Source: Clostridiales bacterium UBA3259 (lineage in GTDB: Bacteria > Bacillota_A > Clostridia > Oscillospirales > Oscillospiraceae). Taken from it: DNA of 64,000 bases. Position numbers and translations under genes: made by a program. The notes beneath the pieces were generated by a model, which saw nothing but the letters and a program-made list of their open reading frames with translations, ran no database searches and was not told the DNA's origin. Positions 52,791-60,151 of this stretch are shown here, piece by piece. The stretch's first letter is position 1. The number at the start of each line of letters is the position of its first letter. The stretch is taken from assembly GCA_002362625.1 (NCBI GenBank), contig DEUP01000033.1, forward strand, positions 34,094-98,093. The letters are read 5' to 3'.

Positions 52791-52808
52791 TAGGAAACTG
52801 GAAAAATT

Positions 52809-53873
52809 TTAAACAATAATTAATTCCTTGGGGCTTTGCGTAATGTCGATATTTCCATCCTCCGTGAGAATGGTCACGTCCTCAATCCGCACGCCGAACT
52901 TTCCGGGCAGGTAAATGCCGGGTTCCGCGGAGCATACCGCGTAAGCAGGCATAGGCTGATCGTTCCGGGTGTTCAGGTTGGGAGCCTCGTGGATTTCCAG
53001 CCCCAGGCTGTGGCCGTAGCCATGGCCGAAGTAGTCACCGTAACCCGCGTCGGCAATCACCTTCCGGGCGATGCCATCGATCTCCTTGCCGATGACCCCG
53101 GCCCTGGTGGCGGCAATGGCCTTGGTCTGAGCCTCCAGAACCACGTTGTAGACCTTTTTCATTTCCTCGGTGGCGTAACCTACAGCCACGGTACGGGTCA
53201 TGTCAGAGCAGTAGCCCATGTAGGCGGCGCCGAAGTCCATGGTGATAAAGTCGCCTTCCTGGATCTTCCGCTCTCCCGCCACGCCGTGGGGCATGCTGGT
53301 GTTGGGGCCGGAGACAACGATGGGATCAAAGGCCAGGCCGGTGCCGCCGTTTTTGTACATGCAGTAGATCAGCTCCGCCTGCAATTCCAGCTCGGTCATG
53401 CCCACCCTGATCCGGGTCAGCACCTCCGCGAAGGCCTTGTCGGTAATGGCCTGGGCCTTCTTCATCAGCTCCAGCTCCCAAGGCTCCTTCTGAGCCCGGA
53501 AGCCGTAGATTTTCTCGTTGAAGGGCACGAGCTTCGTGTTCAGCTTCTTCTCGTATTCCTGTAGCTCTCCGGCAGTTAAGTACGCCTCCTCATAACCCAG
53601 GGTGGTAATGCCAAAGTCGGCAATGGCCTCGTTGATGCGCTGAATATAGCCGACCTTTCCGTCGATGGGCAGCACCTCAAAGCCCTGAATGCTGTTACAC
53701 GCGGATTCAATGTACCGGCTGTCCGTAAAGTAGCGGCAGCCCTTTTTGCTCACCACGGCCACGGCCTCGGCGATGTCAAACTCCGCGCCGTAGTGGCGGC
53801 TAAACCTGCTGGTCAGCAGCAGACCATCCACTTCCCCGGTGAGCAGGGACTGGTACTTTTCAATGTTTCTCAT
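52809..53873 (-). CDS. M24 family aminopeptidase (Xaa-Pro aminopeptidase type)
   Basis: 354 residues with an N-terminal creatinase-like domain (1-~125) and a C-terminal pita-bread metallopeptidase. Metal ligands are visible in ITMDFGAAYMGYCSDMTRT (two Asp), GHGYGHSLGLEIHE (His), SAEPGIYL (Glu) and GVRIEDV (Glu). Such enzymes trim X-Pro dipeptides from protein ends. It follows the YqeG gene with a four-base overlap. Pairing next to efp is common in Firmicutes. Confidence 0.93.
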   Translation of the reverse strand: MRNIEKYQSLLTGEVDGLLLTSRFSRHYGAEFDIAEAVAVVSKKGCRYFTDSRYIESACNSIQGFEVLPIDGKVGYIQRINEAIADFGITTLGYEEAYLTAGELQEYEKKLNTKLVPFNEKIYGFRAQKEPWELELMKKAQAITDKAFAEVLTRIRVGMTELELQAELIYCMYKNGGTGLAFDPIVVSGPNTSMPHGVAGERKIQEGDFITMDFGAAYMGYCSDMTRTVAVGYATEEMKKVYNVVLEAQTKAIAATRAGVIGKEIDGIARKVIADAGYGDYFGHGYGHSLGLEIHEAPNLNTRNDQPMPAYAVCSAEPGIYLPGKFGVRIEDVTILTEDGNIDITQSPKELIIV

Positions 53874-54373
53874 TTCTGTATCCTCCTGTTTCTCGCAATG
53901 AAAATAAATGGCAGTTCCAGCACATGACGTGCCTTCAGCCAGAAATTATGATTGTCAATGGCCCTGACCAGAATGGGCAGCACCCCGCAGAAGTTCGCGC
54001 CCAGAGTGTCCGTATAGATCTGATCCCCCACCAGGGCCGCATGGTCAGCCGGTATGCCATACCTTTGCAGGCACTCCCGGATTCCCTTGGAAAAGGGCTT
54101 CCTGGCGTGGGTGATGCAGTCCAGGCCCCGGGCACGGCAGAACGCGGACACTCGATCCTTGTGGCTGTTGGAGACGATGCACAGCTGGATGGAGGATGCC
54201 TGCATGGCGGCGATCCAGTCCTCCATCTTCTTCGTGGGTACATCGGTGGTGTAAGGCACAATGGTGTTGTCGAAGTCCAGCATCAGCAGCCGGATATCTT
54301 TTTCCTGAAGCAGCTGGGGTGTCAGGTCGGTAAGACTATCCGTGATGATACCAGGCAGAGGCGAAAAGGGCAT
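53870..54373 (-). CDS. YqeG family HAD IIIA-type phosphatase
   Basis: 167 residues. HAD motif I is LMLDFDNTIVPY (Asp33, Asp35), motif II LCIVSNSHKDRV, the Lys region HARKPFSKGI, and motif III LVGDQIYTDTLGAN. I chose the ATG at 54373 behind AAGGAGCGAGAAACA; a longer frame lacks a ribosome site. YqeG proteins are related to phosphatidylglycerophosphatases, but the substrate here is not shown. It heads a two-gene operon with the M24 peptidase. Confidence 0.9.
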   Translation of the reverse strand: MPFSPLPGIITDSLTDLTPQLLQEKDIRLLMLDFDNTIVPYTTDVPTKKMEDWIAAMQASSIQLCIVSNSHKDRVSAFCRARGLDCITHARKPFSKGIRECLQRYGIPADHAALVGDQIYTDTLGANFCGVLPILVRAIDNHNFWLKARHVLELPFIFIARNRRIQK

Positions 54374-54430
54374 ATTGTTTCTCGCTCCTTCATAGATTGT
54401 GGAAGACGGGCGATCTGCCCATTTTGAGAT

Positions 54431-54459
54431 AGTATAGCATAAAAGGGGGAATTTGTCCA
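54431..54459 (-). promoter_or_regulatory. SigA-type promoter of the yqeG-peptidase operon
   Basis: The minus strand reads TGGACA (54459-54454), a 17-base spacer, TATACT (54436-54431). The -35 overlaps the start codon of the divergent gene at 54459. Confidence 0.65.
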
Positions 54460-55169
54460 TGGGGTGTCCTCATTATCTTGCAAAGACCCAGGCGGAGTTT
54501 TGCTTTGAGGACGGTGATGACCGCCCTGCCGCGTGGATGGCCTGCCACTTTTCCCCCTACGGCACCGGGCTGAGTAACCTTCCCAAAAGCCTGCCCCCGG
54601 ATTCTCTTCTGATGGTGGACGATATCACTCCCATTCATGGTCATGATCCGGTTTTTATCGGGGAGCAGCTGATACAGAAGGTGGAAGCCCTGAAATGCAG
54701 GGGCGTCCTTCTGGATTTCCAGCGGCCCGGATATTCGGAATGTGAAAAGCTTATTGCCCATCTTTCTGAGGCCCTGCCCTGTCCTGTCTGCGTGTCATCC
54801 TTATATGGGAAAGCGTCCGGCGGCCCCGTGCTGCTTCCCCCTATCCCCTGCTCTGTCTCTCCGGAAACCTATTTGGAAGCCTGGAAGGGACGGGAGCTTT
54901 GGCTGGAAGCAGCCCTGGAGGGGGAATCCGTTGTTCTTACGGAAAGCGGCGCCGTATCCTCTCTCCTGCCCAGGTTTTCGCCGCCGGAGGGTGGGTTTTT
55001 GGAAGACACCCTTCACTGTCACTATAGATCCGAGGTTTCCGACGACAAAATTACCTTCACCCTCTGGCGCACTGGAGAGGATGTGGAAAAGCTGCTAAGG
55101 GAAGCAGAAGCCCTTGGCGTAACCCTGGCTGTTGGGTTATATCAGGAGTGGAAACGGCCTGTCCTATAG
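54459..55169 (+). CDS. Conserved-looking protein of unknown function
   Basis: About 236 residues, no family recognised. Alternation of hydrophobic strands and helices (SLLMVDDITPIHG, CRGVLLDFQRPG, CPVCVSSLYG, SVVLTESGAVS, GVTLAVGLYQEW at the end) suggests a small TIM-barrel, perhaps glycosidase-like. The ATG at 54459 has AAGGGGG nine bases upstream; a TTG at 54453 is possible. No signal peptide. It lies alone, divergent from yqeG, and is followed by a short GC-rich hairpin near 55172-55206. Confidence 0.65.
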   Translation: MGCPHYLAKTQAEFCFEDGDDRPAAWMACHFSPYGTGLSNLPKSLPPDSLLMVDDITPIHGHDPVFIGEQLIQKVEALKCRGVLLDFQRPGYSECEKLIAHLSEALPCPVCVSSLYGKASGGPVLLPPIPCSVSPETYLEAWKGRELWLEAALEGESVVLTESGAVSSLLPRFSPPEGGFLEDTLHCHYRSEVSDDKITFTLWRTGEDVEKLLREAEALGVTLAVGLYQEWKRPVL

Positions 55170-55172
55170 AAA

Positions 55173-55206
55173 GCCGCCCCTTCCCGTTCGTGGGAAAGGG
55201 CGGTTT
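55173..55206. terminator. Hairpin between the unknown gene and the anti-sigma gene
   Basis: AAGCCGCCC and GGGCGGTTT (with CCTTCCCG/GTGGGAAAG-type pairing inside) form a stem followed on the plus strand by TTTTTGC, between two convergent genes. Confidence 0.6.
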
Positions 55207-55213
55207 TTGCAGG

Positions 55214-56491
55214 TTAGTCCCGTGTCAGTTCTGTTCCGTTGATCTTTACAGCGGTTACCTGATCCAGGTCAATCACCCGGTTGAACATAATGGTGAGGCA
55301 GTCTTCGGGATTCCACATGGCAGACAGTCTGTTCTGCACATCGTTTCCTTCCGAATTTTTCCCCTGAACCAGATATTCCGTACCATCCCGGAAAGAAATG
55401 GAAACGCTGAAGTTCGGTTCCATGTACGCATCCCGCAGAGGAGCTATGTTGCGGAAGTTCGCCTGCATGGAAATCGGGCTCAGCGTCACACCGCCGCCCA
55501 GAGTGATGTTTCGGATTCCTCTGCTCTGAGAACAGTCAAAGGTGATTCTTTCAGAGGCGGTGCTGCTTTTTGCTGGTTCCCCGTAACGTTCGCTGTAAAG
55601 CGCATCCCTCAGCACCCGGTATGCTGCCCATTCTTCTCCAAACCATGAGACATCCTGCCGGAATTCTTTCTCTGTGTTCCGTTCCTTCGCGATTTCCCAT
55701 GCTTTCGCTATGGCTTCCTCCGGGGTATATTGGGTTTTCACCTCGTCCATACAGAGCAGCATTTTCTCATCAGAATTCTCCGCCTCTTCCTCCCGATACA
55801 GTCCTACGCTGAACTCTCTCCCATCCTCATCATACCGGAAATAATGAGCTGCCGCCAGAGTATCCTCCGTGGTTTTTTCCTGGATGATATAATCTTCTCC
55901 ATCGGTGAAGGATACCGCGCTCCATCCTTTGTAGTAGAACCTTCCGTCATATTGGAGCTGGATTTCCGGGGGATTGGTCAAGGTATAGGTAATCAGGCCG
56001 CACTTTGTGCCGCTGTCATAGAGGAAGGAATCCACAGTCAGGGTCATATTCTCGAAGGTGACGGACTTTCCCACTGGGGACACATAGGGGGCCACATCCT
56101 CCTTGACCACCTCAGGATCCGCTTCCACCCGCTCATATTCCGGCTGGACTGCCAGCAGGCCGCCGCTTTTCTCCGGGTCGGGAATTTCCGTATATTCTCC
56201 ACTGTCAAAGCCGGTCTTATTTCCGAAAATGGAGGAAACCATTTCCTCCGGACTGTCATAGATCACATAGCCCGCCACTGCGTAAGCTGTCACCGCCAGC
56301 AGGCTTACAATCACCGCCGCTACCAGGAGATTGCGCAGAACCCTGCCCGTGGTAATGGCTGTTTTTTTCATAGTTTTCATAGTTGCTTCCTCCAAGCCGT
56401 CGTCATACAGGGCGAAAAAGCCCTGTTCGCTTTTTGCCAGGCGGTCAACCTCCACCGCACCAATGGCCGCAAACAAATCTTCCCTGGTCAT
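55214..56491 (-). CDS. Membrane anti-sigma-like protein partnered with ECF sigma factor
   Basis: 425 residues from the ATG at 56491, which overlaps the sigma-factor stop by four bases. A cytoplasmic N-terminus (1-~52) is followed by one membrane segment (about 54-77, LLVAAVIVSLLAVTAYAVAGY) and a long extracytoplasmic domain (DUF4179-like in arrangement) with a beta-rich start around ENMTLTVDSFLYDSG. It presumably holds the sigma factor at the membrane until an envelope signal arrives. No zinc-binding HxxxCxxC anti-sigma motif is seen. The signal is unknown. Confidence 0.8.
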   Translation of the reverse strand: MTREDLFAAIGAVEVDRLAKSEQGFFALYDDGLEEATMKTMKKTAITTGRVLRNLLVAAVIVSLLAVTAYAVAGYVIYDSPEEMVSSIFGNKTGFDSGEYTEIPDPEKSGGLLAVQPEYERVEADPEVVKEDVAPYVSPVGKSVTFENMTLTVDSFLYDSGTKCGLITYTLTNPPEIQLQYDGRFYYKGWSAVSFTDGEDYIIQEKTTEDTLAAAHYFRYDEDGREFSVGLYREEEAENSDEKMLLCMDEVKTQYTPEEAIAKAWEIAKERNTEKEFRQDVSWFGEEWAAYRVLRDALYSERYGEPAKSSTASERITFDCSQSRGIRNITLGGGVTLSPISMQANFRNIAPLRDAYMEPNFSVSISFRDGTEYLVQGKNSEGNDVQNRLSAMWNPEDCLTIMFNRVIDLDQVTAVKINGTELTRD

Positions 56492-57048
56492 ACCCCATAG
56501 CCCTCCTTCACCAAATAGGCTTTCAGCTTTTCCCGTGTCCGGGAAAGGGTGCGAAGCACCGTGGCGCGATTCATGCCGTAGCGCCTGGCAATTTCTTCGC
56601 TTTCTTCCACAAAGAAGTAACGCCGCAGGAAGATGTTCTGCTCCTTCTCCGGCAGGGTGTCCAGAAAGGCCCGGATGGTCAGGGCCAGTTCTTTCCCATT
56701 GAGATGATCCTCCACCCCGCCCGGGGCTGCCATACACTCCCCCAGCTCGTCCAGCACCAGATCCATTTCCCCGCCGCCCCGCTTCTGGGCGCTGTAGGAG
56801 CGCCAGCGGGTGAAGGCCAGGTTCCGGGTGATTTTGGCCAAAAACAGCTTGAGCACCGTGGGCTTTCTGGGCGGGATGGCGTTCCATGCCTTCAGGTAGG
56901 TGTCGCTCACCGTCTCCTCCGAATCCTCCCGGTTATGTAAGATCGCGTCCGCCAGGGTAAAGCAGTAGCGGCCGTACTTTTTGTCCGTCTCCTGCACCGC
57001 CCGTTCATCCCGGGCAAAGTATAGCTTGATGATCGCTTCATCTTCCAT
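56488..57048 (-). CDS. ECF-type RNA polymerase sigma factor
   Basis: 186 residues. Region 2 (about 15-85: AILHNREDSEETVSDTYLKAW and KLFLAKITRNLAFTRWR) and region 4 (about 120-180: LPEKEQNIFLRRYFF, EIARRYGMNRATVLRTLSRTREKLKAYL) are present, with no region 1.1 or 3. The ATG at 57048 follows TAGGAGGAACAACC. It overlaps the anti-sigma gene and so should be controlled by it. No clear autoregulatory promoter was found upstream. Confidence 0.9.
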   Translation of the reverse strand: MEDEAIIKLYFARDERAVQETDKKYGRYCFTLADAILHNREDSEETVSDTYLKAWNAIPPRKPTVLKLFLAKITRNLAFTRWRSYSAQKRGGGEMDLVLDELGECMAAPGGVEDHLNGKELALTIRAFLDTLPEKEQNIFLRRYFFVEESEEIARRYGMNRATVLRTLSRTREKLKAYLVKEGYGV

Positions 57049-57113
57049 TGGTTGTTCCTCCTAGGTTTCGAAAGGCCTTTCTGTTTAATAAGACGCGGAA
57101 AAGAGCAAGGTTC

Positions 57114-57302
57114 GGACAGAAACAGGAAAAATATCCGCAAAAGCCTGAAGCTGCCATTGGGATCTGCGAAAAAGATTTTTTCTGAAAGCGCGGCTTCCGC
57201 ATCGGTGTGGCCGCTTACCCGGCTTATCAGAGGACACTCAAAAAGGAACGGGAAAAGATCCCGCCGGAGGTTCTCCGCCTTACCGATGAACTGATGAAAT
57301 AA
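57114..57302 (+). pseudogene. Possible decayed gene remnant
   Basis: Between the sigma factor and the LCP gene, the plus strand reads for 38 codons (57186-57302) as a protein-like C-terminus: FRIGVAAYPAYQRTL then KKEREKIPPEVLRLTDELMK and TAA. The same frame continues upstream across one TGA (57183-57185) with KYPQKPEAAIGICEKDFF. There is no start codon or ribosome site. It looks like the end of a lost gene; the family is not recognised. Confidence 0.35.
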
Positions 57303-57308
57303 AAACAG

Positions 57309-57346
57309 CGGCAGGTTCGAAAGGTCAAAGCTTTTCGAACCTGCCG
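57309..57346. terminator. Terminator of the LCP gene
   Basis: A 14-bp near-perfect inverted repeat (CGGCAGGTTCGAAA/TTTCGAACCTGCCG, loop of about nine bases) lies 12 bases past the minus-strand stop and ends on that strand in TGTTTTTATTT. Confidence 0.85.
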
Positions 57347-57357
57347 TGCCCCTATTG

Positions 57358-58479
57358 TCAGTTGGCGGTTTCGCCCAGAGTGCGCTCCCGCATATACGCC
57401 TTGGTCTTGCCTTCATCAAAGCGCAGGATGCTGTGCTTCATTCCGTCGCCGTAGATATCCACCATGTCCCCCCAGGATTCCGCCGGACAGGTGCCGCCCT
57501 CTCCAATGGTCAAATCCGTCAGCATGGGCAGCAATTCCATCATCAGGTTTGTGATCTCCGAATTGGTCATGCTGGTGGTAATCAGAGGAAATACTTCATT
57601 GGCCACATACTGAATAAAGCCAGGGCCCTGGGTTTTCAGCTTGGAAATGATGCTTTCCACCAGTCTTCTCTGGCGGCTGGTTCTGACGATGTCGCTGTCC
57701 GAGTCGCCCTCCGCCTTCCGCATCCGGGCAAAGCTCAGGGCCGTCATACCGCCCAGGGTGTTCGGACCGGGCTGTACATCCTCATACACCCAGAAGTCAT
57801 CGGCGTTCAGATATTCCGCCTCCGCTTCTGTGAGCTCAATATCCACGCCGCCCAATTCGTCGATAATGTGGACAAACGCGTCAAAATCGATTTCAAAGTT
57901 ATAATCCACCTCTACACCGAAATTGTTGTAGAGGGTCAGGTTCATCAGCTCCATGGAACTGGCAGGTCCGTTCCCCCCGTAGAAGGAACCCATATGGTAG
58001 ATTGCGGTCAGCTTGATTCCGCCAAAGGTTTTGCCATTCCACGACACCGAATGCTGCACCAGAGTGTCCCGGAGGAAGGAGGTCATGGTCACAGACTTCT
58101 CATAGGTATTGATGGTAAACAGCATCATGGTATCGGCGAACCGCTCTGCCTCTCCCTCTCTGGCCGCCTGACCCACCACCAGGATGTTGATGTAATCGTC
58201 ACGGGAGGCCACATGCGGCTGGGTAGGCGGCTCGGTGGTTTCCGCCGTTTCCGCCTCAGCCGTCACAGTTTCCGTTGTCTTTGGCTCCGTGGACGCTTCG
58301 GTGTAAACGATCTTGGGCACGTCCACATGGTTTATTTTGTTGAGCATGGAGTTATAGTAAATCACAACCGCGGCGATCAGAGAGGTCACAAGCACAAGAA
58401 TAACCGCAAGGACAATCCACAGGGTTTTTCCGGCCTTTCTTCTCTTTTTAGGTTTGCTTTTTTCATATTTACCGTGCAT
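57358..58479 (-). CDS. LytR-CpsA-Psr (LCP) family cell-wall glycopolymer ligase
   Basis: 373 residues. A basic cytoplasmic N-terminus precedes one membrane segment (about 19-43), a Thr/Glu/Pro-rich linker (60-90) and the extracellular LCP domain (about 95-330). LCP landmarks: NILVVGQAAREGEAERFADTMML, VTMTSFLRDTLV, the region with NFEIDFDAFVHIIDELGGVDIEL (in part), ALSFARMRKAEGDSDSDIVRTSRQRRL. The usual R in the DTMML/R..R sets is present. LCP enzymes attach teichoic acids or capsule to peptidoglycan. Confidence 0.92.
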   Translation of the reverse strand: MHGKYEKSKPKKRRKAGKTLWIVLAVILVLVTSLIAAVVIYYNSMLNKINHVDVPKIVYTEASTEPKTTETVTAEAETAETTEPPTQPHVASRDDYINILVVGQAAREGEAERFADTMMLFTINTYEKSVTMTSFLRDTLVQHSVSWNGKTFGGIKLTAIYHMGSFYGGNGPASSMELMNLTLYNNFGVEVDYNFEIDFDAFVHIIDELGGVDIELTEAEAEYLNADDFWVYEDVQPGPNTLGGMTALSFARMRKAEGDSDSDIVRTSRQRRLVESIISKLKTQGPGFIQYVANEVFPLITTSMTNSEITNLMMELLPMLTDLTIGEGGTCPAESWGDMVDIYGDGMKHSILRFDEGKTKAYMRERTLGETAN

Positions 58480-58535
58480 AGCTGTATCTCCTGTCGCATA
58501 TATACGTCTGTCATTCCCGAAATCAGACAGTTTTT

Positions 58536-58564
58536 AGTATATCATAGGACGCCATTGAATGCAA
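58536..58564 (-). promoter_or_regulatory. SigA-type promoter of the LCP gene
   Basis: The minus strand reads TTGCAT (58564-58559), a 17-base spacer, TATACT (58541-58536). Confidence 0.75.
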
Positions 58565-58584
58565 CTGTTTTTCACACAGGAAAA

Positions 58585-58611
58585 GGACGGACGCGTATCC
58601 CGCGTCCGTCC
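58585..58611 (-). terminator. Terminator of the metVF-rnfC operon
   Basis: A perfect 11-bp stem (arms 58585-58595 and 58601-58611) ending on the minus strand in CCTTTTCC, 20 bases after the metF stop. Confidence 0.75.
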
Positions 58612-58632
58612 CGGTTTTCTAAACGATGTTTC

Positions 58633-59514
58633 TCAGCGCAGACCAGCCTGCTTCAGCAGCGCGGGAACCTTGCTCTCCCAGCCCAGAGCCATGATATGCA
58701 CGCCCTGGCAGTAGGGCTTGCACTCCTTGATAATCCGGGCGGCAATCTCCACGCCGGTGATACCCGCCTTGGCCTTCTCCTTGTCGGCGGCCAGCTCGGC
58801 AATCATGTCGTCGGGAATGTGGATACCGGCCACGTTCTTGTTCATGAACTTGGCCATACCGGCAGACTTGGGGATGACAATACCCAGCTGGACAGGCTTG
58901 CCGAACTGCTTGGCCTTCTCCATGAAGGCGATGAACTTCTCAGGCTCGTATACCGCCTGGGTCTGGAAGTAATCCGCGCCCGCCATGACCTTGCGCTCCA
59001 TCTTAGCAAGCTGGGCGTCCACGCTGTCAGAGCAGGGAGACACCACAGCGCCCTTGGCGAACTTGGGAGGCTCCCCTACCAGCTCGTTGCCGCCCAGGTC
59101 AACGCCCTTTTCCAGCTGGCACACGGTGTGGATCAGGGACACGGAGTCCAGGTCGAACACAGGCTTGGCGCCGGGATGGTCGCCCATCTTGGTGTGGTCG
59201 CCAGTCAGCAGCAGCAGGTTCTCGATGCCCAGCATGGCGGCGCTGAGAAGGTCGGACTGGAGGGCGATGCGGTTCCTGTCCCGGCAGGTCAGCTGATAGA
59301 TGGGGGTCAGGCCCTCATCCTTCAGGGCCTTGCAGGTGGCGAGAGAACCCAGGCGCATGACAGAGGACTGGTTGTCCGTCACGTTGACGGCGGAAATATC
59401 GCTTAAGTATTCCTTGGCTTCTTCCAGCAGATGCTCAATGTGAATGCCTTTGGGAGGGCCGACCTCGGCAGTGACTACAAATTCGCCCTGATCAAATAAT
59501 TCCGTAATTCTCAT
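58633..59514 (-). CDS. metF: Methylenetetrahydrofolate reductase catalytic subunit
   Basis: Reduces methylene-THF to methyl-THF; 293 residues, the flavin TIM-barrel domain only. Motifs: VTAEVGPPKGIH, SAVNVTDNQSS, IYQLTCRDRNRIALQSDLL, LLLTGDHTKMGDHPGAKPVFDLDSV (in parts) and GADYFQTQAVY. It is the last gene of an operon with metV and a MetV-RnfC fusion, matching the acetogen-type MetVF complexes that draw on ferredoxin or NADH through partner subunits. Confidence 0.94.
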   Translation of the reverse strand: MRITELFDQGEFVVTAEVGPPKGIHIEHLLEEAKEYLSDISAVNVTDNQSSVMRLGSLATCKALKDEGLTPIYQLTCRDRNRIALQSDLLSAAMLGIENLLLLTGDHTKMGDHPGAKPVFDLDSVSLIHTVCQLEKGVDLGGNELVGEPPKFAKGAVVSPCSDSVDAQLAKMERKVMAGADYFQTQAVYEPEKFIAFMEKAKQFGKPVQLGIVIPKSAGMAKFMNKNVAGIHIPDDMIAELAADKEKAKAGITGVEIAARIIKECKPYCQGVHIMALGWESKVPALLKQAGLR

Positions 59515-59520
59515 AATGCA

Positions 59521-60150
59521 TTACTCCTGTCCTTTTTTAACATCGTCATCGGTGGCAAAGTTGCGAATCTGGACGGGGCACTTCAGCGCGTCCAGACGGC
59601 CCACCATTTTCAGTCTCTTATAGATCCGCTCCCAGCCGCATTCCATGGAGGGGTCAACCTCGCACATGCCGTTCTTCGCGCCGCCGCACTGGCCGTTGAC
59701 CAGGCTCTTGGAGCAGGCGGTGATGGGGCAGATGCCGCCGGTGAGATTCAGGTAGCACTCACCGCACTGCTTGCAGTCATATTCCAGAGGGGTAACGCCC
59801 TGGAAGCCGGGCAGAGGGTAAGTATCACAGCAGGCGTAGACCTTCTTGGGATGGAGGTACTCGCTGAGCGTCTGAACGCCCACGCCGCAGGAGAATACCA
59901 GCACAGCGTCGGCATCGTCGATCTCCGCCTTGTGCAGATCCAGACGAAGCTTCATGTTCTCGGGATTGCAGATATAGTCGGTGGTAAAGATGCCGGTGAC
60001 CTTACCGGCCGCTTGCAGCTCCTTCTGCAGCTCGTTTGCTTCCTTCTCCGGGAAGTGAACCTCCTTGCAGCCGTGGCAGTTGACGATGAAGACCTTGCCT
60101 TCCGCCAGGGAGAGGATGGTGTCCTTTGCTTTCAATTCGGTGATCAACAT
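59521..60150 (-). CDS. metV: MetV-type zinc/iron-sulfur subunit of methylene-THF reductase (MTHFR_C)
   Basis: 209 residues. An N-terminal alpha/beta part (VFIVNCHGCKEVHF, DADAVLVFSCGVGVQTL) is followed by a cysteine-rich C-terminal MTHFR_C region: CKQCGECYLNLTGGICPITAC, then KSLVNGQCGGAKNGMCEVD and ECGWERIY. In acetogens MetV binds zinc and/or iron-sulfur centres and is required for MetF activity. It lies between the MetV-RnfC fusion (one base gap before its ATG) and metF (six bases). Confidence 0.92.
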   Translation of the reverse strand: MLITELKAKDTILSLAEGKVFIVNCHGCKEVHFPEKEANELQKELQAAGKVTGIFTTDYICNPENMKLRLDLHKAEIDDADAVLVFSCGVGVQTLSEYLHPKKVYACCDTYPLPGFQGVTPLEYDCKQCGECYLNLTGGICPITACSKSLVNGQCGGAKNGMCEVDPSMECGWERIYKRLKMVGRLDALKCPVQIRNFATDDDVKKGQE

Positions 60151-60151
60151 A

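Noticed and set aside
57346..59406. 686-codon plus-strand frame opposite the LCP and metF genes
   Set aside because: It spans two minus-strand genes and the terminator and promoter between them; composition is that of an antisense shadow.
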